Below are positions 1-5,853 of a stretch of 6,761 nucleotides of DNA, in pieces; the first letter of the stretch is position 1, and each line of letters starts with the position of its first letter. The DNA is taken from NCBI GenBank assembly GCA_002499185.1, contig DAKN01000006.1:1-6761 (forward strand), in the 5' to 3' direction. Origin of the DNA: Candidatus Pacearchaeota archaeon UBA284 (GTDB taxonomy: Archaea > Nanobdellota > Nanobdellia > Pacearchaeales > UBA284). The notes below the pieces were generated by a model that searched no databases, was not told the origin of the DNA, and saw nothing but the letters and a program-made list of their open reading frames with translations. Both the position numbers and the translations under genes were made by a program.

Positions 1-486
1 ATTGAAGAGTTCCACGGGGATGAAAAATTTGGACAGGTAATCGCTCCGGTGTTAAGGGAAACTAGGGCACCTAAACAAAATTTAGAAAGTCAATTGCAAG
101 ACATAGAAATAGAAAAGAAAGAAAATAATGAAAAAGAAAAAAAAGGAAAATTAAAACAAGATGTTTATTCTGCTTCGGATATTTATAATCAGCAAATTTA
201 TGAAACCATGCATAAATATCACGGGGAACAGGAAATAATCCAAACAGTTAAGGAAAATGCAAAACAATTAATTGACGATATAAGATTATTTGATTCAAAA
301 AGTAAATTTCAAAAAGAATCATTGAAGAGCCAAGAGACTATGAAGCCATCGCAATTGTTAGAAGAGCCAAAATATGAATTTCAAAGAATTGAATTAAAAA
401 CCGTAAAAGTTCCAGGAATGAGGAGCGAAAAAGAAGATATTATTCATGAAGAAAAAGTAAAAAAATATAGGGTCCATGGAATATAA
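1..486 (+). CDS. Unrecognised charged protein, C-terminal part (5' end outside window)
   Basis: The frame is open from the first base to the TAA at 484-486, giving at least 161 residues, so the true start probably lies upstream. A GTG at 49 with AGGTAAT-like bases before it is a possible internal start, but the codons upstream also read as plausible protein. I recognise no family. The visible part is strongly charged: a Lys/Glu-rich stretch around codons 37-52 is probably disordered or coiled, then come helical segments, and the end is Lys/Glu-rich. There are no cysteines, no membrane segments and no signal peptide. Two short segments resemble each other: EFHGDEKFGQVI near the window start and KYHGEQEIIQTV near codon 72, sharing H-G-acidic and a Gln five residues later, which hints at a degenerate internal repeat. 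The next gene is on the same strand 66 bases downstream behind its own TATA-like boxes, so it is probably transcribed separately. Confidence 0.75.
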   Translation: MEEFHGDEKFGQVIAPVLRETRAPKQNLESQLQDIEIEKKENNEKEKKGKLKQDVYSASDIYNQQIYETMHKYHGEQEIIQTVKENAKQLIDDIRLFDSKSKFQKESLKSQETMKPSQLLEEPKYEFQRIELKTVKVPGMRSEKEDIIHEEKVKKYRVHGI

Positions 487-493
487 AGTAAAG

Positions 494-529
494 TATATAA
501 GCTATTTTATATTCTATAATTTATAAATA
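494..529 (+). promoter_or_regulatory. Candidate TATA boxes for the TIM-barrel gene
   Basis: Two archaeal TATA-like elements lie in the 66-base spacer: TATATAA at 494-500 and TTTATAAATA at 520-529. The second would place the transcription start about 25 bases downstream, near 548-552, giving an almost leaderless mRNA for the ATG at 553. The first would leave a leader of about 30 bases that includes GAGG at 534-537, but that is 15 bases from the ATG, far for a Shine-Dalgarno sequence. The region is so AT-rich that chance matches are likely, and no clear BRE is seen. Confidence 0.4.
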
Positions 530-552
530 GAAAGAGGATAGACAAATAAAAA

Positions 553-2370
553 ATGAGTTATGAAAGTTTCTATGAGGGATCTAGTAGCAATTATGGATTT
601 GGCATTAATGAGGATACCAATCCAGAATCTTTATTCCAAGGATACCGGGTTCCTTTTAAAACAATCGGTGCTCCAACAAAACCAGACACTGCAAATGCAA
701 TTTCCGAAGTAAATGCAAGAATGAACGAGGGAATAAGAACTGTAGAAGTTCAATCTTTATCTCCACAAGTATTTGAAACAATTCCAAAACAACATTTTAA
801 GGAAATAAATAGGATGGCAAAATTAACAGGGGCAGAAATTACATTACATGCCCCATTATTAGATTTATCCGGATATGGTGAACAAGGATTTAACGATAAT
901 GAAAGAGAAGAAGTTCAAGAAAGATTAAAAGATATAATTTCATTAGCTCATGATTTGAATCCAGAAGGAAATATTCCTGTAACAATTCACGCAAACCACG
1001 GGGTTCCAGCCACGATTCCAAAAAAACCGGGAAGAGAAAAAGAAGGAGATATTTTTTATGTTGTTGATAAAAATACCGGACAAATGGGTGGAATTAAAAG
1101 AGAAACAAGATATGACCCAAATCAAAGAAAAGATATTCTGGTAGATCCAAATGAACAACTAAGAGAATTAAATAAAAAAATGATTGAAAGAGATACAACC
1201 GAATTGATTTATTCTTTTGACAAGGCACATGAAATGGCTAAGATTGGACAAATATTAACAGAGCCTTTTATTAAAGAAATTAATACAAAAAAACTTAAAG
1301 AAGAAGATTTACTGCCTCAACAAAGAGACGCATTAAATAATTTAAGAATCGCCCAAACTTTTTTTGATAACATGGAAAACCAACTTGATGCTCTTTACAA
1401 AAGAACCAATAAATTCATTCCAAAAGATGCAGAAACAGATACCATAGAGGCAATGCAGAGAATAAGAGACAACCTAATAGAAATAAAACAAAAAAAATTA
1501 ATCGATTTAAATCCTATGGAAGCATCAAAAAAATTTTCAAGAATAATCTCTGATTTTAGAGAAGTATCTGAAAATAATCCTCCAGAAATTTATGGTAAAA
1601 CAGAAGATTTTGCACTTGAAAGAGCAAAAAAAACAATAGCAGAAGTGGCTCTTCACGGATATCACGAATTTGGAGAAACAGCACCAATAGTCAGCATAGA
1701 AAATTTCTATCCAGGAACCGCATTTTCTACTGGAAAAGGAATGAAGCAATTAATTGAAGAATCAAGAAAAGAATTTGTTAATTTAGCAAAAAGTAAAGGA
1801 ATTGAATCAAGAAAAGCAGAAGAAGCGGCAGAAAAATTAATTGGAGCAACATGGGATGTAGGGCATTTAAATTTATTAAGAAAACAAGGATTTACCGGAG
1901 AGGAAATTGCAAAAGAAACAAAGGAAGTCGCTAAATTTGTTAAACATGTTCATTTAACAGATAATTTTGGATACAATGATAGTCATTTAGTTCCTGGAAT
2001 GGGCAATGTTCCATTCAAAAGAATATTTGAAGAACTTGAAAAAGCCGGCTTTAAAGGAAAAGAAATTGTTGAAGCAGGAGGATTTGTTGCGCAGGGATTT
2101 GGCTCACCGACGCCACATGTTTTAGAAGCTCTTGGAAGTCCAATATATGCTGCTGAAATGGCTGAAAATTGGAAAGGACAAATGTCGTATTGGAATCAAA
2201 TAAAACAAGGAGCTTATGGTTCTCAAGGAATTTATTCAACAGGATATGGTTTGATGTTGCCAGAAGGACATTTTTCAATTTATGGTTCTGGATTTTCAAC
2301 ATTGCCTCAAGAACTAGGAGGACAAGTGGCAGGAAGAGGACAAAGATTTTCAGGTAAACCGATGGAATAA
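553..2370 (+). CDS. TIM-barrel protein, AP endonuclease family 2 / xylose isomerase-like, with large insertion
   Basis: The 605-residue protein reads as an endonuclease IV/sugar isomerase-type (beta/alpha)8 barrel. Strand motifs in order are FKTIG (35-39), TVEVQ (63-67), ITLHAPL (96-102), VTIHANHG (143-150), PIVSIEN (378-384), GATWDVGH (431-438), VKHVHLTD (463-470) with NDSHLVPGMGN (475-485), and EIVEAGG (504-510). Aligned by motif with endonuclease IV, H99, H146, E383, D435, H438, H467, D476, H478 and E507 would be the nine ligands of its three-zinc site. This suggests a metal-dependent phosphodiesterase or AP endonuclease, but sugar isomerases and epimerases share several of these residues, so the substrate is open. 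Endonuclease IV is about 280 residues. The extra length is a mostly helical insert (about 150-370) between strands 4 and 5, a 30-residue N-terminal tail, and a Gly/Tyr/Ser-rich C-terminal tail (about 540-605). No signal peptide is seen, so it is probably cytosolic. The superfamily call is firm; the exact function is not. Confidence 0.85.
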   Translation: MSYESFYEGSSSNYGFGINEDTNPESLFQGYRVPFKTIGAPTKPDTANAISEVNARMNEGIRTVEVQSLSPQVFETIPKQHFKEINRMAKLTGAEITLHAPLLDLSGYGEQGFNDNEREEVQERLKDIISLAHDLNPEGNIPVTIHANHGVPATIPKKPGREKEGDIFYVVDKNTGQMGGIKRETRYDPNQRKDILVDPNEQLRELNKKMIERDTTELIYSFDKAHEMAKIGQILTEPFIKEINTKKLKEEDLLPQQRDALNNLRIAQTFFDNMENQLDALYKRTNKFIPKDAETDTIEAMQRIRDNLIEIKQKKLIDLNPMEASKKFSRIISDFREVSENNPPEIYGKTEDFALERAKKTIAEVALHGYHEFGETAPIVSIENFYPGTAFSTGKGMKQLIEESRKEFVNLAKSKGIESRKAEEAAEKLIGATWDVGHLNLLRKQGFTGEEIAKETKEVAKFVKHVHLTDNFGYNDSHLVPGMGNVPFKRIFEELEKAGFKGKEIVEAGGFVAQGFGSPTPHVLEALGSPIYAAEMAENWKGQMSYWNQIKQGAYGSQGIYSTGYGLMLPEGHFSIYGSGFSTLPQELGGQVAGRGQRFSGKPME

Positions 2371-2394
2371 GCTCTCAAAAATTAATCAAAATAA

Positions 2395-2417
2395 GTCGCC
2401 ATGAAACTAGGTGCGAC
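2395..2417 (+). other. Small GC-rich hairpin downstream of the TIM-barrel gene
   Basis: GTCGC (2395-2399) and GCGAC (2413-2417) form a perfect 5-bp stem around a 13-base loop, extendable by C2400:G2411 across a bulged T. It starts 25 bases after the TIM-barrel stop codon. The stem is unusually GC-rich for this spacer. No oligo-T run follows, so it is not an obvious terminator; it could be a 3'-end processing or stability element, or chance. Confidence 0.35.
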
Positions 2418-2484
2418 AATACAGATAAAATTTCATTAATAATTTAAAGACAATCAAAAAACAATATTTAAAAATATAAGATAA

Positions 2485-2498
2485 TATATATTTTAAAA
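2485..2498 (+). promoter_or_regulatory. Candidate TATA box for the nucleotidyltransferase gene
   Basis: A TATATATTTTAAAA stretch lies 65-78 bases before the ATG at 2563. Archaeal transcription starts about 25 bases downstream of the box, so the mRNA would begin near 2515-2520 and carry a leader of about 45 bases with the strong ribosome binding site. A second AT-rich candidate, around 2464-2477, would give a longer leader. The very high AT content makes the exact box uncertain. Confidence 0.35.
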
Positions 2499-2512
2499 GA
2501 TAATAATCAAAT

Positions 2513-2536
2513 AGGATTTTATGATAATCAAATCCT
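2513..2536 (+). promoter_or_regulatory. Inverted repeat AGGATTT / AAATCCT upstream of the nucleotidyltransferase gene
   Basis: AGGATTT (2513-2519) and AAATCCT (2530-2536) are perfect 7-base inverted arms around a 10-base loop, with a possible G-U pair beyond (T2512:G2537). The repeat ends 14 bases before the GGTGAT ribosome binding site and sits at or just after the predicted transcription start. That position fits either an operator for a dimeric regulator or an RNA hairpin in the leader. No known motif is recognised. Confidence 0.35.
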
Positions 2537-2550
2537 GGGGAAAATAAAGA

Positions 2551-2557
2551 AGGTGAT
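2551..2557 (+). promoter_or_regulatory. Strong archaeal ribosome binding site (AGGTGAT)
   Basis: AGGTGAT matches the complement of the archaeal 16S rRNA 3' end and sits 5 bases before the ATG at 2563, which fixes the start of the nucleotidyltransferase-HEPN gene. It is the best Shine-Dalgarno match in the window. Confidence 0.85.
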
Positions 2558-2562
2558 AAGAG

Positions 2563-3381
2563 ATGATAAAAAAAGAAAATAAAAAGTTTCCGACACTTGG
2601 TTTAAAAGACGAACAAGAAATTGCTCAGGATTTTGCTGTTAAGGCATATGAAAAATTTAATCGAGTTATAAAAAGCATAATCCTTTTTGGCTCAAGTGCA
2701 AAAGGAAAAGCAGTAAAAGGTTCTGATATAGATATAGTGATTATTCTTGATGATTGTTCAATACAATGGGATCAAGAATTGATTGCGTGGTATAGACAAG
2801 AATTATCAAGAATTATAGCAGAAAATCCATACTCTAAACCATTGCATGTAAGTACTGTAAGGTTAAGTACCTGGTGGGAGGAATTGCTTAGGGGAGAACC
2901 AGTAATCATAAATATAATTAGGTGGGGATATCCTTTGATTGATTTTGGAGGATTTTTTAATCCATTAAAGGTTTTATTAGCTCAGGGAAAAATAAAATCA
3001 ACTCCAGAAACTGTTTTTATTACATTGCAAAGAGCACCAATGCATCTTCTAAGGACAAAATCTGGATTATTGAATGCTATTGAAGGAGTTTATTGGTGCA
3101 TGGTTGATGCAAGTCATGCAGCATTAATAGCTGCAAAGCGAATTCCTCCAAGCCCAGAGCATGTTCCAGAAATGTTAAATAAGGTTTTTGTTGAAAATAA
3201 ATGGCTTCATCCGAAATATTCTCAATGGTATGAAGAAATTTATAAAATAGCACACGATGTCTTGCACGGAAAAATAACAGAAGTTAAAGGAAGAGACGTA
3301 GAACTTTGGCAAGATAGAGCAGATGAATTCTTAAGAGAAATGGCTAAAGTTATAAGAAAGATAGTTGACGAAAGAAAGTAA
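2563..3381 (+). CDS. Nucleotidyltransferase-HEPN fusion protein
   Basis: This 272-residue protein starts with a minimal nucleotidyltransferase (DNA polymerase beta superfamily) domain, residues about 15-110. It contains the G43-S44-X10-D55-X-D57 signature, in which the two aspartates bind the catalytic metal. The strand where a third carboxylate is often found (about 93-99) shows none, as in many minimal nucleotidyltransferases. The C-terminal half (about 140-270) is helical and HEPN-like: it has the characteristic SHAALIAA (174-181) followed by PPSPEHVPEML. I see no R-X4-6-H ribonuclease motif, so the HEPN part more likely binds substrate, as in kanamycin nucleotidyltransferase, than cuts RNA. 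The likely reaction is transfer of a nucleotide (for example AMP) to an unknown protein, RNA or small-molecule target. Many MNT/HEPN pairs are two-gene toxin-antitoxin systems; here both parts are in one chain and no partner gene is adjacent. The start is set by the strong ribosome binding site. Confidence 0.85.
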   Translation: MIKKENKKFPTLGLKDEQEIAQDFAVKAYEKFNRVIKSIILFGSSAKGKAVKGSDIDIVIILDDCSIQWDQELIAWYRQELSRIIAENPYSKPLHVSTVRLSTWWEELLRGEPVIINIIRWGYPLIDFGGFFNPLKVLLAQGKIKSTPETVFITLQRAPMHLLRTKSGLLNAIEGVYWCMVDASHAALIAAKRIPPSPEHVPEMLNKVFVENKWLHPKYSQWYEEIYKIAHDVLHGKITEVKGRDVELWQDRADEFLREMAKVIRKIVDERK

Positions 3382-3396
3382 ATAATCTGGATTATT
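3381..3396. repeat. Inverted repeat between convergent genes
   Basis: AATAATC (3381-3387) and GATTATT (3390-3396) are perfect 7-base arms separated by TG, lying in the 18-base gap between the convergent stop codons. As RNA this could form a weak AT-rich hairpin with a 4-base loop on either strand. It may mark transcript ends for both genes, but it is not followed by an oligo-T run on the + strand. GATTATT recurs at 3406-3412. Confidence 0.35.
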
Positions 3397-3399
3397 ATC

Positions 3400-3999
3400 T
3401 TACAAGATTATTGATTTTAAAGAAGATAATGTTTTTCCAATTTTTCCAGAATATCTTCTTTCTTCGTAAATTTTATTAATATTATTATCTCCGCGTTTAA
3501 TTCCAGCCAATAAAATTTCCATAACCGGAAATTCCAAACATTCGGATAATGTTCTAACTATCTTTAATTTTTTGTTTGGCTCTCTAACTTTTTCGAAATT
3601 CAAAAAATCATATTCTTCTTTTGGAAAAACATGCCAGAAAATTCTTTTTAATCTTCTTAAATGGGTTTCAGAAGTTACAGTTAATGCATTTTTTTGTGAT
3701 AAATCATAACCGGAATAATTTTTTACTTTTCTTAGAGCTGTTCCGTTTTCTACAGTATTTTTTGCGTATACAACGAATGGATTAAATTTTTCTAATTCAA
3801 GATAAATATCCCTTAATCTAAAATCATCTCTCCAATTTTGCCCCTGAAAATCAACATCATGTTCATTATTAGTATTAAATCCATTTAAAAGAAAAATTGA
3901 ATCTTTTTCTTTTCCAATATTTCTTAATGCACCTTCTATTCTAAGATGTGTCGTATCTATATCACCCGCACTTACAGCGCAAACCAAAGAATATGTCAT
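3400..3999 (-). CDS. YdcF/DUF218-like protein, last gene of the four-gene operon
   Basis: This 199-residue protein resembles the DUF218 (YdcF/SanA/ElyC) superfamily, a Rossmann-like fold. Matching features are an N-terminal hydrophobic strand (MTYSLVCAVS), a helix with HLRIEGALRNIG, the strand IFLLNG (35-40), ENGTALR (84-90, like the family's E-N-T-x-x-N/E segment), and ALTVTSETHLRR (105-116, like the family's strand ending T-S-x-x-H-x-x-R). E. coli YdcF binds S-adenosylmethionine, but the reaction of the family is not settled. SanA and ElyC have an N-terminal membrane anchor; this protein has none and should be cytosolic. The C-terminal 60 residues (about 140-199), rich in Lys and Arg, look like an added segment. 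The gene starts 7 bases after the stop of the small membrane protein gene and has no Shine-Dalgarno sequence, which suggests coupled translation. The family call rests on motif pattern only and is moderately sure. Confidence 0.6.
   Translation of the reverse strand: MTYSLVCAVSAGDIDTTHLRIEGALRNIGKEKDSIFLLNGFNTNNEHDVDFQGQNWRDDFRLRDIYLELEKFNPFVVYAKNTVENGTALRKVKNYSGYDLSQKNALTVTSETHLRRLKRIFWHVFPKEEYDFLNFEKVREPNKKLKIVRTLSECLEFPVMEILLAGIKRGDNNINKIYEERRYSGKIGKTLSSLKSIIL
3432..3445 (+). terminator. Possible oligo-T terminator for the nucleotidyltransferase transcript
   Basis: Two T5 runs (3432-3436 and 3441-3445) follow the nucleotidyltransferase stop by about 50-65 bases, inside the 3' end of the convergent DUF218-like gene. 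Archaeal RNA polymerase stops at short T tracts, so the two convergent mRNAs may overlap at their 3' ends. The opposite-strand gene encodes Lys/Glu-rich protein here, so the T runs could be incidental. Confidence 0.25.
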
Positions 4000-4006
4000 T
4001 TTATTT

Positions 4007-4375
4007 TTATTGGCTTAAGCCATATAGTGAATCGCTAATTGCAACACAATCTCCTGAAATGAAAAAAGCATCTACGACATGTTCTGATAATTCTCTTTTT
4101 AATTCATTATATCCCCTTCTTGCAATTTGTTTTGCCTTTTGTGTATTTCCCGCAGCCATTTCTGTTTTAGCTTTTTGCAAATAATTATCAGAGTAATATT
4201 TTGCAGCCTTTTTTGTAAATTCTATATCAGAATCATAACAACCCTTTCCGATACTACCAATAAGAAGAAAAGCCAAACCGCCATAAATTAAATTTTTAAT
4301 TGTTTTCTCTCGTCTTCTTTCTTTTATAGGATCTCTGTTATGTACATAAAAATTATTTGGATTTCTGCATTTCAT
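4007..4375 (-). CDS. Small single-pass membrane protein, unrecognised family
   Basis: The 122-residue protein has a basic N-terminal segment (residues 14-27, KERRREKTIK), one hydrophobic helix (about 28-43, LIYGGLAFLLIGSIG) and a soluble C-terminal part of about 75 residues. By the positive-inside rule the N-terminus faces the cytoplasm and the C-terminal part lies outside. That part reads as paired helices: AAKYYSDNYLQKAKTEMAAG followed by TQKAKQIARRGYNELKREL (about 57-96), similar in rhythm to one TPR-type helical hairpin. Cys3, Cys46 and Cys110 are present, but there is no lipobox or signal peptidase site. It is the third gene of the operon: its ATG is one base after the upstream stop (TAA-A-ATG), with no Shine-Dalgarno sequence, so translation is probably by re-initiation. 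It may anchor its operon partners at the membrane; this is inferred from gene order. Confidence 0.75.
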   Translation of the reverse strand: MKCRNPNNFYVHNRDPIKERRREKTIKNLIYGGLAFLLIGSIGKGCYDSDIEFTKKAAKYYSDNYLQKAKTEMAAGNTQKAKQIARRGYNELKRELSEHVVDAFFISGDCVAISDSLYGLSQ

Positions 4376-4376
4376 T

Positions 4377-5090
4377 TTATTTTTTATATCCAGCTGAATT
4401 TATTTGCTCTCTTGTTTTGGATAAAATTTCTTCAGTAGGATTTAATTCAATTCTTTTTTCTAAACTTTCTAAGGATTTGAAAACCCCTGCTTTTTCCATT
4501 AACTCTTTTGTAACTTGGTGATAATTTTTTATTCCATCTTCAATCATGCCTTCAATTTCTTTAGCAGTTGCTTTGGCATTTGCCATTTGTTCTGCAATTA
4601 ATTTAATTTGTTCTTTATCATAAAAACAATCATTTCTGTAATATTCCATCTTGTTTTTTGTTTCTCCATCATCTTTTAATTGATGTAACATTGGGTGAAA
4701 ATGTGTTCTTTCTATTACTTCAAAACCATAACCCGGATGTTTTATTACTCCTGGAATTTCTGGACCAACTAAAAATCCCGCACTATAGTGGTTTTCTTTA
4801 AGAACAGCTTCTTTTTCTCTTGGATCAAGTATTTCATAAGGGTAATATCGTAATTTATCTGAATCTATCCAGTTTCCAAATGCTCTTTCATCAGGCTTCA
4901 TTTCTTCTAAGCAAACGTAAATTCTGTTTATTCCTTCTTTTTCCATTCGATGTAATCCATTTAAAAGAGTATTATAAATTGCAAGAGATTCTCCTTTAAG
5001 AACAGGCATTTTTATAGGCATCTCTTTGATTTCTTCTGTTTCTTGTCTATTTTTTTCTTTTTTTCCAAATATTTTTTTCCAAAGATTCAT
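4377..5090 (-). CDS. Unrecognised protein with basic amphipathic N-terminus and HFHPMLH cluster
   Basis: I do not recognise a family for this 237-residue protein. The N-terminus (MNLWKKIFGKKEK) is a short basic amphipathic stretch of the kind that lies on membranes, followed by a charged linker. Residues about 30-150 look like a mixed alpha/beta domain with strands INRIYVCLEE (54-63), AGFLVGPE (104-111) and FEVIERTHFHPMLH (123-136). His130, His132 and His136, with Asp140/Asp141 after them, form a compact set that could bind a metal. The last 80 residues (about 155-235) are helical, with Lys/Glu heptad-like spacing. Length and context give no further clue. The start is supported by AGGAG five bases upstream, which overlaps the stop codon of the preceding gene. 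As second gene of the operon it is followed, after one base, by a small membrane protein, so a role at the inner face of the membrane is plausible but unproven. Confidence 0.75.
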   Translation of the reverse strand: MNLWKKIFGKKEKNRQETEEIKEMPIKMPVLKGESLAIYNTLLNGLHRMEKEGINRIYVCLEEMKPDERAFGNWIDSDKLRYYPYEILDPREKEAVLKENHYSAGFLVGPEIPGVIKHPGYGFEVIERTHFHPMLHQLKDDGETKNKMEYYRNDCFYDKEQIKLIAEQMANAKATAKEIEGMIEDGIKNYHQVTKELMEKAGVFKSLESLEKRIELNPTEEILSKTREQINSAGYKK

Positions 5091-5095
5091 TTTTA

Positions 5096-5100
5096 CTCCT
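5096..5100 (-). promoter_or_regulatory. Ribosome binding site AGGAG overlapping the preceding stop codon
   Basis: On the minus strand TAGGAG combines the stop codon of the operon's first gene (5101-5099) with an AGGAG Shine-Dalgarno sequence five bases before the ATG of the second gene. It sets that start and couples translation of the first two genes. Confidence 0.75.
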
Positions 5101-5836
5101 ATTTTTTATATTTAGTATAAGCTAAATTATAAACTACTTTGTAAAAATTTAATTTTTCTTCTCCTTTTAATTCAGGAGCAGCTGTTCTAATATAATCAAT
5201 AATTAAGTTCTTATCAACTATTTTTTCTTTCTTGCCATCTTTTTCAATTTCTTTTGTTATAACATATCCTAATTTTCTTTGTCCTTCTAAGTCTTCAGCA
5301 TATGCTCTTGATATTAATTCACTGTTTGCACCATATTTTTTAGCAATTTTTTTAAGCTCACCACCATATTCATCAGAATATAAATTATTAAATCCCCATT
5401 TTTCCATTTCATCAAAATCCCCATTTTTTCTGACTTCTTGTCCTTTCTTAATCATGCTTATTGCTTTTGCTATTTCGGATAATTTTTTATCTTCTGTTTT
5501 AGGAGAAGGCAATAAACCCAATAAACCAACAAGGGCAGTTTCATCAATTCTTTCAAGTAAGTTTTGATATTGAGAATCCATTTCTTCACTGAATTGCTTT
5601 TCAGCATTTTTATAAAGAGCATTTGCAAAATTTCTTTTTCTTACAGGGCTCTCTTCACCATAAAATTTTTGAAAGGCTTTTTCTCTTTCTGGAGTATCTT
5701 CAGCAATAACATTAGTTGCTAATATTTCATTTAATTCGGGATTGTAAGGGTCTTCCTTAATGCCGGTTTTTACTTGTTCCCAAGTTGTAAATGCATTAGC
5801 AAGTTCTTCCAATGTGGGTTTTTTAAAATCAGCCAT
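5099..5836 (-). CDS. Unrecognised soluble helical protein, first gene of the operon
   Basis: The 245-residue protein is hydrophilic, Lys/Glu-rich, free of cysteine and predicted by eye to be almost wholly alpha-helical. No signal peptide or membrane helix is present; the only hydrophobic stretch is ALVGLLGLL (101-109), short and followed by PSP. A charged turn with a GDF/EYGGEL pattern lies around 139-160, and a beta-like pair YVITKEIEKDGKKEKIVD falls at 191-208. I see no catalytic motif and recognise no family. It heads the four-gene operon and is read from a strong BRE/TATA promoter about 55-65 bases upstream. Its ATG lacks a good Shine-Dalgarno sequence (only GATGAT-like bases 16-21 upstream). 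Its TAG stop is shared with the ribosome binding site of the next gene. A scaffold or partner role for the other three products is a guess from gene order. Confidence 0.75.
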   Translation of the reverse strand: MADFKKPTLEELANAFTTWEQVKTGIKEDPYNPELNEILATNVIAEDTPEREKAFQKFYGEESPVRKRNFANALYKNAEKQFSEEMDSQYQNLLERIDETALVGLLGLLPSPKTEDKKLSEIAKAISMIKKGQEVRKNGDFDEMEKWGFNNLYSDEYGGELKKIAKKYGANSELISRAYAEDLEGQRKLGYVITKEIEKDGKKEKIVDKNLIIDYIRTAAPELKGEEKLNFYKVVYNLAYTKYKK

Positions 5837-5853
5837 TTTTATTTTTTAATATC

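Noticed and set aside
49..486. GTG at 49 as the true start of the first gene
   Set aside because: The frame continues open to base 1 and the upstream residues resemble a segment later in the same protein, so a start outside the window is more likely.
943..2302. Minus-strand open frames inside the TIM-barrel gene (943-1158, 1537-1749, 2051-2302)
   Set aside because: Their products are rich in Phe, Ser, Cys and Ile as expected for the antisense of Lys/Glu-rich coding sequence, and the opposite-strand gene is well supported by family motifs.
2464..2477. ATATTT-AA-AAATAT inverted repeat in the spacer before the nucleotidyltransferase gene
   Set aside because: Palindromes made only of A and T are expected by chance in DNA of this composition.
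3948..4184. Plus-strand 78-codon frame
   Set aside because: It lies antisense to the operon genes with no promoter or ribosome binding site, and its composition is that of a shadow frame.
4377..5090. A JAB1/MPN (JAMM) metalloprotease reading of the HFHP segment, with GFLVG before it
   Set aside because: The glutamate/GFLVG part is only about 30 residues before the HxH, the serine is missing and the aspartate spacing after HxH is wrong for JAMM.
5232..5567. Plus-strand 111-codon frame that looks like a membrane protein
   Set aside because: It is antisense to the Lys/Glu-rich first operon gene; the hydrophobic Ser/Phe/Leu-rich product is the usual artefact of that.
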